From the NCBI GenBank assembly GCA_963753845.1, contig CAVWEI010000001.1, positions 124,001-188,000 of the forward strand: a stretch of DNA of 64,000 bases, in the 5' to 3' direction. The first letter of the stretch is position 1. Every line of letters begins with the position of its first letter. Shown in pieces: positions 34,878 through 44,878 of this stretch. The stretch comes from Thiosocius sp963753845 (GTDB taxonomy: Bacteria; Pseudomonadota; Gammaproteobacteria; Chromatiales; Chromatiaceae). A model generated the notes under the pieces. It was not told the DNA's origin. It worked only from the letters and a program-made list of their open reading frames with translations, and did not search any database. The position numbers and the translations under genes are program-made.

Positions 34878-36569
34878 GAGAAACAACCGTCGGACCTGCA
34901 GGCGACCCGCACCGGTGAACGTGGCACTCGCGCCGTTGGATATGACTACGCCGAACTGCACTGCCTGAGCAATTTCACCTTTCTGCGCGGTGCCTCTCAC
35001 CCCGAGGAGCTGGTCGAACGTGCACATGCCATGGGCTACCGGGCGCTGGCGATCACCGACGAATGCTCCCTGTCGGGCGTGGTGCGTGCACACCAGAGGG
35101 CGCGTGAACTGGGTCTGCACCTGATCATCGGCAGCGAGGTCTACCTGAGCGACGGGCCACGCCTGGTTTTGCTGGCGACCAACCGTGCCGGCTATGCGCA
35201 GCTGTGCCGCCTGATCACGCATGGCCGGCGGCATGCCGGCAAGGGCAGCTACCGGTTGCAGCGTTGTGATCTCGAGGGCGCCCTGCCGGATTGCCTGGCG
35301 CTGTTGCCGTTATGCCTGGATGAACCCGATGAATCGATTGCCTGGTTTGGCAGGACCTTTGCCGGACGCGCCTGGCTGGCGGTCGAGCTGCTGCGTGACG
35401 GGCAGGACGCCGGGCGCCTGCAACGCAGCGAGCAACTAGCCCGTACCTGCCGGCTGCCGCGCCTGGCCAGCGGTGATGTGCATATGCATGTGCGCGGCCG
35501 GCGGGCCATGCAGGATCTGCTCACGGCGATTCGTCTTAATACCCCGGTGGCCCGCCTTGGGCATGCACGCCTGTCCAATGGCGAACGTCACCTGCGCACG
35601 ATCGATGACCTGGCTATCCCTGTATCCGCCCGAACTGCTGGCCGAGACGCTGGCCGCGGCCGGGCGTTGCCGTTTCTCGCTGGACGAATTGCGTTACGAA
35701 TACCCGGACGATGTCACCCCGGCGGGCGTCACTGCGCGCAGCTATCTGCGTCGGCTGACCGAGCAGGGCATCCGGCGGCGCTGGCCGGATGGCTGCCCCG
35801 GGCGGGTGCGCACACAGATCGAACACGAACTGAAGCTGATTGCCGAGCTCGGCTACGAGGCCTATTTCCTGACCGTATGGGACATCGTCCGCCATGCGCG
35901 CGAACGCGACATCCTTTGCCAGGGGCGCGGCTCGGCGGCCAATTCGGCGGTGTGTTACTGCCTGGGTATCACCGAGGTCGACCCGGCGCGCATGAACCTG
36001 CTGTTCGAACGCTTTATCTCGCGTGAACGCAATGAGCCGCCGGATATCGATGTCGATTTCGAACACCAGCGCCGCGAGGAGGTGATCCAGTACATCTATG
36101 CCCGATACGGGCGTGAGCGGGCCGCGCTGGCGGCGACCGTGATCACCTATCGAACGCGCAGCGCGCTGCGTGACGTGGGCAAGGCCCTGGGCCTGGGACT
36201 CGAACAGATCGAGGCCCTGGTGGCGGCGCTCTCGGCCTGGCGCCGGCATGGCGCGATCGAGCCCGGGCACCTGGTCGAGGCAGGCTTCGACCCGGACAAC
36301 CCGGTGTTTGCGCGCCTGCGTATCCTGGTCAACACCCTGCGTGGCTTCCCGCGGCATCTCTCGCAGCACGTGGGTGGCTTCGTGATCGCGGCCGGACGGC
36401 TCGATGAGCTGGTGCCGATCGAGAACGCGGCCATGGAAGGGCGGACCGTGATCCAGTGGGAAAAGGACGATCTCGAGGCGCTGGGTCTGCTGAAGGTGGA
36501 TGTGCTGGCACTGGGGATGTTGAGTGCGATCCGTCGTGCCCTGGATCTGTTGAACGGGTATTGGGGTAA

Positions 36570-36680
36570 GAGGGACACGGAGTGCGCAGAGGAGCACAGA
36601 GGTCGCAGAGGTTTCGATGGGGACACACCACAAATTTCTCCGTGTTCTCTGCGTTCCTCTGTGTCCTCTGCGTCCCAAAA
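36570..36680 (+). repeat. CAGAG/CTCTG palindromic element, copy C (inside dnaE2)
   Basis: Left arm AGTGCGCAGAGGAGCACAGA and onward; right arm CTCCGTGTTCTCTGCG to CTGCGTCCCA. In the gene frame it codes for KRDTECAEEHRGRRGFDG and SLRSSVSSASQK. It is placed between LDLLNGYWG and RPLTLQDIPAEDP, which are nearly adjacent in other DnaE2 proteins. No stop codon is created. Confidence 0.88.
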
Positions 36681-37419
36681 GACAAGGCCACTGACTCTGC
36701 AGGACATCCCGGCAGAAGACCCGGCCGTCTACGCGATGATCCAGCAGGCCGACACCGTCGGCGTGTTCCAGATCGAGTCACGCGCACAGATGTCGATGCT
36801 GCCGCGCCTGCGGCCGGCCTGTTTCTACGATCTGGTGATCGAGGTGGCGATCGTGCGCCCGGGGCCGATCCAGGGTGACATGGTGCACCCCTACCTGCGG
36901 CGCCGGCAGGGCAAGGAGGCGGTGGACTATCCATCAGAGGAGGTGCGCTCGGTGCTCGAGCGCACCCTGGGGGTGCCCATCTTCCAGGAGCAGGTGATCA
37001 AACTGGCGATGGTGGCTGCCGGCTTCACGCCCGGTGAGGCCGACCAGCTGCGGCGTTCGATGGCGGCGTGGAAGCGGCGCGGGGGACTGGAGCCGTACGA
37101 GGAAAGGCTGCTGTCCGGTATGCAGGCACGCGGCTACCGGCGTGAGTTTGCCGAGCGGGTCTATCGCCAGATACTCGGCTTCGGCGACTACGGCTTCCCG
37201 GAATCGCACGCCGCCAGCTTCGCCCTGCTGGTGTACGTCTCGGCCTGGCTCAAGTGTCATCACCCGGCGGCCTTCTGTGCGGCCCTGATCAACAGCCAGC
37301 CGATGGGATTCTATGCGCCGGCGCAACTGGTACGCGATGCACGTGAGCATGGCGTCGAGGTGCTGCCGGTCGATGTGAACGGCAGTGACTGGGACTGCTC
37401 CCTGGAGGAGGCGGGCCAA

Positions 37420-37532
37420 AGGGACGCAGAGGACACAGAGAGGCACAGAGATCGCAGAGAATTTAAAGGGGCGACACCAAAAGCATCTTTGCGCCCTCTG
37501 CGCTCCTCTGCGCACTCTGTGTTCAAAAAGAA
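37420..37532 (+). repeat. CAGAG/CTCTG palindromic element, copy D (inside dnaE2)
   Basis: Left arm GGGACGCAGAGGACACAGAG and onward; right arm GCGCCCTCTGCGCTCCTCTG to CTCTGTGTTC. In the gene frame it codes for RDAEDTERHRDRREFKG and LRPLRSSAHSVFKK, parallel to copy C. It lies between DWDCSLEEAG and PPVLRLGLCLVRGL, a variable loop before the OB-proximal domain. Confidence 0.88.
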
Positions 37533-38273
37533 ATCGCCACCGGTGCTCCGCCTGGGACTTTGCCTGGTGCGGGGCCTGTCGCAGTCTGCCGCCGAGCGTA
37601 TCGTCGCAGCGCGTAAAGAGGGGGTATTCCGGGACGTGCAGGCGTTGACCCAACGCGCCGCGCTGAACCGGGCCGATCTCAAGGCCCTGGCCGCGGCCGA
37701 TGCACTGCAGGGGCTCGCCGGGCACCGTCATCACGCCGCCTGGGAGGTTGCCGGCGTCGAGGATACTGTGCCCTTATACGGGCGGGGGAGGTTCAGCGAA
37801 CAGACACCGCGGCTACGTGCGCCCAATGCCGGGCAGTCGGTGCTGGCCGATTATGCGCAGCTGGGCCTGAGCCTGCGTGATCACCCCTTGGCCCTGATCA
37901 GGGACAGGTTGCATGAACGAGGTTTTCTTTCGGCCGACCAGGTCGCCCTGCGGGCATCCGGTGAGATTGTGCGTGCCGCCGGGCTGGTGCTGATTCGCCA
38001 GCGACCGGGCAATGGCCGTGCGATCTTCGTTACCCTGGAGGATGAAAGCGGCGGCCTCAATCTGCTGATCTGGTCGGATCTCGCCGAACGCCAGCGCAAG
38101 GTCCTGCTCGGTGCGCAGTTGCTCGGTGTGGTCGCCGAGATCCAGCGCGCCGAGGGCGTGCAGCATCTGCTTTGCCGGCGGCTGGAGGACCACAGTGATC
38201 TGCTGGGTGGGCTAGCGGTGGTGTCGCGGGATTTCCACTGACGGCACCCATGGTATCTCCGGCCCGTATGCTG

Positions 38274-38750
38274 CTACCAGCTGAAATAGCTGAAGCCCTT
38301 CTCCTGCAGCAGCATGATGTCCTCGACCCCGACCGGGACCACCTTGGCGTACTCGACGAGGTTTTCCTCGGTCCAGCCAAGGCTTTCCATGGTGTTTTCA
38401 CAGGCATGGAAGGCGACGCCATAGGTATTCAGCGAAGACGCGCGTTCACGAGTTTCCTGGGCAATCGGGCGTGCAGGTGGATCACCCAGCAGATGGATCC
38501 CCTCACCGAAGCAGGCAACCACGATCTCGACGTTGTCGCCGTACTTGCGGATCAGTTCCCCGACCGAAAACAGGACGCGTGAAAGGTAGTCCGGGTCAGC
38601 CTTGTTGCACTGGTAAACGATCTGGTGTTCCGAGCGGTCGTCGAAATGGGTTTCAGTGTGATGTGCTCGCGCCTCGTTGAACGCAAACAGTCCGCCGGCG
38701 GCACTCATCCACTGGACGAGACGGCGGCGTGCCTTGTTGATCGGCTGCAT
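38274..38750 (-). CDS. DsrE-like protein with a twin-arginine-type N-terminus
   Basis: 158 residues. After a basic RRR stretch and a hydrophobic segment (WMSAAGGLFAF) that look like a weak Tat or membrane signal, the rest has the DsrE/F fold pattern: IVYQCNKADPDYLSRVLFSVGEL, then NVEIVVACFGEGIHLL, and a C-terminal conserved Cys in FHACENTMESLGW. DsrE-type proteins carry sulfur on a cysteine or act as small regulators. It is separate from any dsr operon. In a sulfur oxidiser a periplasmic sulfur-handling role is reasonable but inferred. Confidence 0.75.
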   Translation of the reverse strand: MQPINKARRRLVQWMSAAGGLFAFNEARAHHTETHFDDRSEHQIVYQCNKADPDYLSRVLFSVGELIRKYGDNVEIVVACFGEGIHLLGDPPARPIAQETRERASSLNTYGVAFHACENTMESLGWTEENLVEYAKVVPVGVEDIMLLQEKGFSYFSW

Positions 38751-38910
38751 CGGTATCCTCTCTTTGCGGCGTTATCGGTGCTGTATCCCCGGAAAGGCGG
38801 ATCGACGTCGTTCATTGAATGTTCGACAGCCATTAAACAGCCTTTCCGGGTTTCTGTCCCACCGAGAAATACAATTTGCAGCTGCGGCGCCTTTTTCCCA
38901 ACCCGAGGGG

Positions 38911-39823
38911 TCAACGGGGCCGCTTGTTCAGCGTGATGCTCGGGTTACAGCCGAACTGTGCGCGGTAATCGGCGGAAAAACGTCCGAGGTGGGCCACTCC
39001 GTGCATTCTGGCAATATTCGACGGTGGCCGAGTTTTTGGTCTCGTGTACCAATTCCTGGTGGATGGCGTTTAGCCGCAGGCAGTTTATGTACTGTTTCGG
39101 TGACAGACCCAGGTAATTCTTAAAGGTCTGCTGCAGCGTGCGTGGACTGATTGCAAGCTGCCGGGCTATTGCGGAAATACGTGGGTTGCTATCGGGGTAT
39201 TTCTCGACTACGCGCTCGAACTGCTGCAGCAATCCCATGTTTCGGCTGTGGTGTGCACGCGCGCCCGGGTCCTGCCATTCGGCCTCGAGCAGATGGCACA
39301 GATCGTTGAACAGCAGTGACTCGAACAAGGCGGCATCGTCTGGGGCAAGGCCACACGAGGATGCCGCGCCATTTTCGATGTGCACGAGCAATCCTTTGAG
39401 GTGACTGACAAAGTTGAAGCGGGCCGCGACGCTTCCGGGAATTACCTTAACCCCGTGCGTCGGCAATCTCGCCTGCAGCGTGCTCTCGAGTTCATGACGC
39501 GAGATCTGTATTGCGACCCAGCGGGTGTCTGCCGGCAACAAATAGTCAAGTTCGGCGCCTTCGGGAAAGATCACGATGTCGTGCCGGCTGAAGCGGTGAC
39601 CGTTCAGACACCCCGATTGTTTTGCATCGAGCAGACAACCGATGACGATCCGGCCCGCCGGGAAGGCGCCGCGCGAGATCAATGACTGGCTGTAACAACC
39701 GGTATCCAGTCGGAGGCTCGTGAATTCGACGGCAAGCAGCGACCCTCGAAAATCACCACCAGTGAACTGGGTGTGCATCAGCTCGCTCGACCCGACGTCC
39801 TCGACCAGTTGGTCGGGCCGCAA
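38911..39823 (-). pseudogene. AraC-family regulator with a late frameshift
   Basis: An AraC/XylS regulator: N-terminal ligand domain about 190 residues, first HTH PRISAIARQLAISPRTLQQT, then FKNYLGLSPKQYINCLRLNA. In the second HTH the frame breaks near 39019. Removing one base restores NIARMHGVAHLGRFSADYRA and QFGCNPSITLNKR, ending at 38911; as written the protein runs out of frame to 38945. The only start in reach is TTG 39823, or ATG 39778. It diverges from the arylsulfatase gene and probably controlled it. Sequencing error is possible. Confidence 0.8.
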
Positions 39824-39993
39824 ACCGTCAGCGACTGCACGGCAGTCGATGGGGATTTGGCCTCAACATGCCGCATGACCCCGACTCCCTGTTTTGCGGA
39901 TTTCGGATAGTGTCGCGAAGATTTCATGAAACTTCCACCATACTCAGCGGACCGTTTTATCGTCTCCCAACCGGTGACAAAGGAGGATGCACC

Positions 39994-41549
39994 ATGTCGA
40001 ACAAAAAAATGGCCATGCCTTTTCGAATATTGTTGCTTTGCGCGATTCTGATGCCGATCGTCGCCCAGGCGGCGGACAAGCCCAATATCCTGGTCGTCTG
40101 GGGTGACGACATCGGCCAGTCCAATATTTCTTATTTCACGCATGGCCTGATGGGCTACAAGACGCCCAATATCGACCGCATCGCCGGTGAGGGCATGGCC
40201 TTCACCGATTATTACGGCGAACAGTCATGCACCGCCGGCCGCGCGTCTTTCATCATGGGCCAGAGCGTATTTCGTACAGGCCTGTCCAAGGTCGGGCTGC
40301 CCGGCGCCGAACGAGGGTATGCAGGAAGAAGACCCGACGATTGCCGGCCTGCTCAAGAATCAAGGCTACGCGACCGGCCAGTTCGGCAAGAATCATCTCG
40401 GTGACAAGCGACGATATGCTGCCGACCAATCATGGCTTCGACGAGTTCTTTGGCAATCTGTACCACCTGAATGCCGAAGAGGAACCGGAAAACGAGGATT
40501 ACCCGAAAGATCCCGAGTTCCGGAAAAAATACGGGCCGCGTGGTGTCATCCATTCCTGGGCAATGGCCGACGGCACGCAGAAGATCGAGGATACCGGGCC
40601 GCTGACCAAGAAGCGTATGGAGACGGTCGACGACGAGACCTCGGACCGGGCCCTTGCCTTCATCGAGGAACAGGAAAAGGCCGGCAAGCCCTGGTTCGTC
40701 TGGTGGAGCGGTACCCGCATGCACTTCCGTACCCACGTCAAGAGCGAACTGCGCGGGATCTCAGGCCAGGACGAGTACTCCGACGGCATGGTCGAGCACG
40801 ACCGGCACATCGGCAAATTTCTCGACAAGCTCGATGAGCTGAAGATCGCCGACAACACCATCGTGCTCTATTCGACCGACAACGGCCCGCACATGAATAC
40901 CTGGCCGGATGCGGCCATGACCCCGTTCCGTGGTGAAAAGAACACCAACTGGGAAGGCGGCTGGCGCGTGCCGGCCATGGTGCGCTGGCCCGGCAAGATC
41001 GAGGCTGGAACCTGGAACAACGGGATCGTCCATCATATGGACTGGTTGCCGACCTTCCTGGCGATCGCCGGCGAACCCGATGTGAAGCAGAAACTGCTGA
41101 AGGGCCACAAGGCGATCGGCCGTGACTACAAGGTCCATCTCGATGGCTACAACATCCTGCCGCTGCTGACCGGTGAAACCGAGGACAGCCCGCGCCACGA
41201 AATCTTCTACTTCTCCGATGATGGCGACCTGACGGCACTGCGTTACAACGACTGGAAGGCGATCTTCATGGAGCAGCGCGCAGAGGCGACATTCCAGGCC
41301 TGGCGCGAGCCGTTTGTCCCGTTGCGTGTTCCGCTGATCGAGAATCTGCGGCGTGACCCTTACGAGCGCGGCATGGTGACATCCAACACCTATGACGACT
41401 GGTTCCTGGATCGTCCGTACCTGTTGCTGCCGGCGCAGGACTATGTGGCGCAGTTCCTGATGACCTTCAAGGACTACCCGCCGCGCCAGAAGGCGGCGAG
41501 CTTCAGTCTCGACAAGGTGATGGAGAAGCTGGCGCCGAGTGGTGGTTGA
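39994..41549 (+). pseudogene. Arylsulfatase with two frameshifts
   Basis: A type I sulfatase, usually periplasmic. Signal peptide MSNKKMAMPFRILLLCAILM to AQA near residue 27, metal ligands in WGDDIGQSN, and the formylglycine site CTAGR in GEQSCTAGRASFIMG. Later motifs are FGKNHLGDK, STDNGP and NTNWEGGWRVP. The frame shifts by one extra base near 40310 (VGLPGA to EGMQEEDPTIA) and again near 40409 (HLGDK to DDMLPTNHGF). Correcting both gives about 517 residues. AAAGGAGG precedes the ATG. A strong terminator follows at 41600. Confidence 0.88.
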
Positions 41550-41599
41550 TGACACGGGTGCCGGGTGCCCGCCCGGCGCCCGGTCGTTCGATTCGATGA

Positions 41600-41626
41600 C
41601 GCCACCCCCGCCGGGTGGCGTTTTTT
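41600..41626 (+). terminator. Rho-independent terminator after the arylsulfatase gene
   Basis: CGCCACCC/GGGTGGCG stem with a 5-base loop followed by six T residues; a textbook intrinsic terminator. Confidence 0.92.
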
Positions 41627-41639
41627 ACTCAGAAGCAAT

Positions 41640-41945
41640 ATGCGCAAGCTGCAGACACTGATTGCCCTGGCGCTGATCGTCTGTACCACCACTGTGGTCG
41701 GCCGAAGTACTGCCGTCCTGGAAAGACGGCACAACGCGTGCCGCGATCATCGACTTCGTCGAGCGGGTAACCGAACCGGGTTCGGCGGACTTCGTTCCGG
41801 CCGACGAGCGCATTGCCGTGTTCGACAACGACGGCAACCTGTGGGCAGAAAAACCGGCCTATTTCCAACTGCTGTTTGCGATCGATCGGGTTAGGGAGTT
41901 GGTGCCCCAACATCCGGAGTGGAAGGAAAAACAACCATTCAAGGC
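41640..41945 (+). pseudogene. HAD-family phosphatase remnant, frameshifted and 3'-truncated
   Basis: The first 20 or so codons give a signal peptide (KLQTLIALALIVCTTTVV). After one extra G near 41700 the frame continues as AEVLPSWKDGTTRAAIIDFV and reaches the HAD motif I region IAVFDNDGNLWAEKPAYFQL. Similarity stops at about 41945 (EKQPFKAV), after which the sequence is unrelated and a stop follows. About three-quarters of a normal family member is missing. The break lies about 130 bases before the left end of the transposon and is best explained by that insertion or an associated deletion. Confidence 0.75.
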
Positions 41946-42089
41946 CGTCTCGGTCAAGAACTGCAAGCCCAGGGTGATTTTGTCTTAGCCAACTCCTGAA
42001 GCAGGATCAAGCACTTGCGTTGAATTCTGGACTCGCCCGCGCAGATGCGGTAAAAGTACACGCAGTTGTTATAACGCGAGAGTGTCCCT

Positions 42090-43870
42090 TTGCGCCTGTC
42101 ACAGGTCACCGTGTGTCCCGTTAAGGCCTCGGAAGAGGCCCGTTTCCGGGAACTGATGCAATCCCATCACTATTTGGGTGCATTGCCCAAGATCGGCCAT
42201 ACCCTTTGGTATGTCGCCACCTGGGGCAATGAGTGGGTGGCCCTGCTGAGCTTTTCCGCCGCAGCGTTGAAATGTCGTGCGCGTGATCACTGGATTGGCT
42301 GGCCATTTCGTCACCAGTACGACCGGCTTCACCTGGTCGCCAATAATTCCCGCTTTCTGATCCTGCCCCACTGCCATCATCGGAATCTGGCCTCAAAGGT
42401 GCTGTCGTTGTGCCAACGTCGGATTCAGCGCGACTGGGTCGAGCGTTTTGGCTATCCCTTGCTGCTGCTGGAGACCTTTGTTGATCCGACGCGCTTTGTC
42501 GGCACGATCTACCGGGCGGCCAACTGGCACTATGTGGGCGACACCCGAGGTTATCAGCGCCTCGGTAACGGTTACAGTGACACGCGTCGCTCGCCCAAGC
42601 GGGTCTTTGTCCAGCCGCTGCAACGCACTGCCCGCGCCTTACTCTCTCGTCCTGTATTAAACGCGCGTTACCAAACAGGAGCACCGAGAATGAAACTGAC
42701 GGCTGAGCAAATGCAATCGTTGCCTGCATTTTTTCGCCAGATCAGCGATCCGCGCCGCGCCCAAGGCCGGCGTCACCCCCTGCCAGCGGTTTTGGCCATC
42801 GCCACCGCGGCCGTGCTGTGCGGGGCTCGCGGCTATAAGGCCATCGCCGATTGGGCGAACGCCTTGAGCCCGCGTGCGCGGGCTCGGTTTCGCTGCCGCT
42901 ACCGCGAGGGGAAATATTGGGTGCCTTCCGAAAGTATCCTACGCGATGTCCTGATCCGGGCCGATCCGGCGGAACTTGACCAAGCCTTTCAACGTTGGAA
43001 CGCTCAGTATGGCGCCGTTGACGAGAGCCTGGCGATCGACGGAAAAACCCTGTGCAACGCGATCGATGACGAGGGCCGTCAAACCCACGTCATGAGCGTC
43101 ATCGGCCATCAAACCAAACAGTGCTACACCCAAAAAAAGTGGGAACCCTGCCGGTAGAAGGCCGTGACGAGGAAAAACAGACCAACGAAATCAAGACCGC
43201 CATCCCGCTGCTCGATACCATCGACATCCAGGGCAAAACCATCACCGCCGATGCCTTGCTGACCCAGCGCGAATTGGCCCGGTATCTGGTCGAGGAGCGC
43301 GGCGCCCATTACCACTTCACCGTCAAAGCCAACCAAAAACAACTCCTTGAAGAGACCGTCTTCTATTTTGACCAGCTCGAGCGGGCACCCGATCACAGCA
43401 CCCTGGACAGCCCCGAGCATGGGCGCATCGAAACCCGCAATATTTGGGTCACCACCGCGCTCAATGACTACCTGAACTTCCCCCATGTGGGCCAGGCCTT
43501 CCGTGTGGAACGGATCACCGTGGATAAAAAAACCGGCCAACAGCGTCAGGATGTCGCTTACGGGATTACCAGCAAAACGCCGGACTTGGCCAGCGCCGCA
43601 CACATCCTCCAGGATAACCGGAAACACTGGAGTATCGAAAACAGCTGCCACTACGTCATCGATTGGAACTATGACGAAGACCGCAGCCGTATCCGAAAAG
43701 GCCATGGCCCGGAGAACATGACACGTCTAAGGCGCTTCGCCGTGGGCCTGATCAAAAGCAAAGGCGTGCGTAGTGTCGCCCAAAAAATGCGTCAGCTGAC
43801 CCTCAACACACGCTTGGTTTTTGACTACCTGAAAATGTCTCGGAATACGGGTAGCCGTTCAGCCGGTTGA
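42090..43870 (+). CDS. Transposase: DUF4338 (DruA-like) domain fused to an ISAs1-type DDE domain, with a -1 frameshift
   Basis: N-terminal 190 residues are a DUF4338/DruA domain (HHYLGALPKIGHTLWYVA, WVALLSFSAAALKCRARDHW, RLHLVANNSRFLIL). From residue about 200 a second domain is an ISAs1/H-repeat transposase (FFRQISDPRRAQGRRHPLPA, DESLAIDGKTLCNA, ITADALLTQRELARYLVE, NRKHWSIENSCHYVIDW). The frame changes by -1 at 43131-43138, at an A AAA AAG heptamer in the correct phase for programmed frameshifting; without it translation ends at 43158. The start is a TTG. Loss of one A from an A8 run is the simple alternative. Confidence 0.82.
43131..43138 (+). promoter_or_regulatory. A7-G slippery sequence in the transposase gene
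   Basis: The zero frame reads CAA AAA AAG, giving the classical A AAA AAG slippery heptamer. A -1 slip continues as GTG GGA ACC into the downstream transposase frame. I did not find a strong stimulatory hairpin by eye. Confidence 0.5.
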
Positions 43871-44012
43871 TGGCGAGAACAAATTCACCGTGACTGCAAG
43901 CCGCTTTGACTAGATTGAACCTCTGGTTCTAAAGGGACTCGCGTTGGCATAAGCTCGTTGCACGATGGTTGCAGGGTGCAGCATCGGAATCCCAGCTTTT
44001 GGAGACTCGCAT

Positions 44013-44465
44013 ATGCCTAACGAAGTTCTCGATACTTTGGCAGCATCCAAGTTGTTTTCCGGATTTACCGAAAACCAGTTGGAGGAAGTGATTCTTCACA
44101 TGAATCCAAAACCGGTCACGCTGAAGAGCAGCGATCGGCTTTATACGAAAGGCGATATCGCCGATCGCTGCTGGCTAATCGTGTCCGGCAAGCTTACGCT
44201 GAAACGCGCCAGCTTGCGTTCGCCATTTCGCCGCATGATTTACAACAAAGGCTCTGTGACTGGCATTCAGGGGTTGGTCGATCCGGGTTCCGAGCGCGTC
44301 ATCGGAATGGTGGCCGATGGCAAGGTAAAATTGATCGAAATCACCCAGGAGGGCGTAGAACATCTGAACCAGGACACGCAGGCTCTTTTGTGGAAGAACG
44401 TGTCCAGACTCCTGCTTCGCAAGCTGAGCATCTGTTTGGCTCGAGAGTCATCCGAGAACTATTGA
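44013..44465 (+). CDS. Cyclic-nucleotide-binding-domain protein without an output domain
   Basis: About 150 residues. A Crp-type sensor fold: LDTLAASKLFSGFTENQLEE at the start, then a beta-roll (SSDRLYTKGDIADRCWLIVSGKLTLKRAS). The Arg/Glu phosphate-binding cassette of true cAMP binders is not obvious. No HTH or enzyme domain follows. GGAG precedes the ATG at 44013. Base composition is lower in G+C than its neighbours, and it is next to a transposon, so it may be transferred. Confidence 0.75.
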   Translation: MPNEVLDTLAASKLFSGFTENQLEEVILHMNPKPVTLKSSDRLYTKGDIADRCWLIVSGKLTLKRASLRSPFRRMIYNKGSVTGIQGLVDPGSERVIGMVADGKVKLIEITQEGVEHLNQDTQALLWKNVSRLLLRKLSICLARESSENY

Positions 44466-44826
44466 TTCCGCGATGAATTGTTTGAACTGATCAGACTTGC
44501 AAGGCCCGCATTGCCGGCGGGAGTTACGCGCAAACACATTGGTTGTTCAAACGCCATATTGCCTGAGCCATAGCTCGTCCGCCTGAGAACGGTGTCTGTT
44601 CCTGCAACGGAGCAGTCGCCGGACTTGGGACCACCGACTGGCAGTAGTGGGTCGCTCGGGCTACCGTTGCAACGGCCGACAACAAGCCTACCCTGGTCAG
44701 GTAGATAGAACGGCAGGATTCTTCAGGTGATGAGGCCGGGAACGGGTACGTCCGGCCAACTCCTGCCGCTCCCAGACGAATAGGGAACGGCAGGAAACCA
44801 AATCCAGTCATTCGTGAATTCGCCCA
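44466..44826. other. Intergenic region without recognisable gene
   Basis: About 360 bases between the cNMP-binding gene and the DUF1254 gene. A minus-strand frame of 95 codons (44524-44811) has no ribosome site and a composition unlike its neighbours. Nothing else recognised; it may be transposon debris. Confidence 0.4.
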
Positions 44827-44878
44827 TCAGGGGGTCGCTTCAGCGACCTCACTGCATAGGCGTGTCAGCCGACCCGGC

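Larger units (their letters stand above)
34689..38241 (+). pseudogene. dnaE2: DnaE2 (ImuC) error-prone DNA polymerase with one frameshift and in-frame repeat inserts
   Basis: Catalytic subunit of the mutasome, a C-family polymerase. The PHP domain starts at YAELHCLSNFTFLRGASHP, the catalytic region includes QGRGSAANSAVCYCLGI and PPDIDVDFEHQRREEV, and helix-hairpin-helix and OB domains follow. A single extra base near 35618 (ATCCCTG instead of ATCCTG, restoring DDLAILYPPELLAET) shifts the frame from the PHP part to the rest. It may be a sequencing error. ATG 34689, in frame and after AAGGGTAGG, makes repeat copy B code for an N-terminal extension of about 70 residues. Copies C and D add two inserts of about 40 residues each, at points where family members have short loops, without disturbing the frame. 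Confidence 0.88.
42073..43946. mobile_element. ISAs1-like insertion sequence with a DruA-domain transposase
   Basis: An element of about 1.9 kb around the transposase gene. Candidate ends: AACGCGAG-AGTG-TCCCTTT at 42073-42091 and, inverted, AACGCGAG-TCCCTTT at 43946-43931. The four-base difference makes these ends uncertain, and I could not find a target-site duplication. It separates the HAD remnant from a cNMP-binding gene. Confidence 0.5.

Noticed and set aside
33082..37532. CRISPR array for the CAGAG repeats
   Set aside because: The units are palindromic elements of about 100 bases dispersed among genes, without regular repeats and unique spacers, and no cas genes are present.
42061..42092. 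Exact terminal inverted repeats and target duplication for the transposon
   Set aside because: Only an imperfect match to the other end was found, with a four-base insertion, and no duplication; the ends are given as approximate.
42090..42660. Druantia anti-phage system
   Set aside because: The DruA-type domain is fused to a transposase, and no druB-E or helicase genes lie nearby.
44524..44811. 95-codon minus-strand frame in the gap before the DUF1254 gene
   Set aside because: No ribosome site, no recognisable family and unusual composition.
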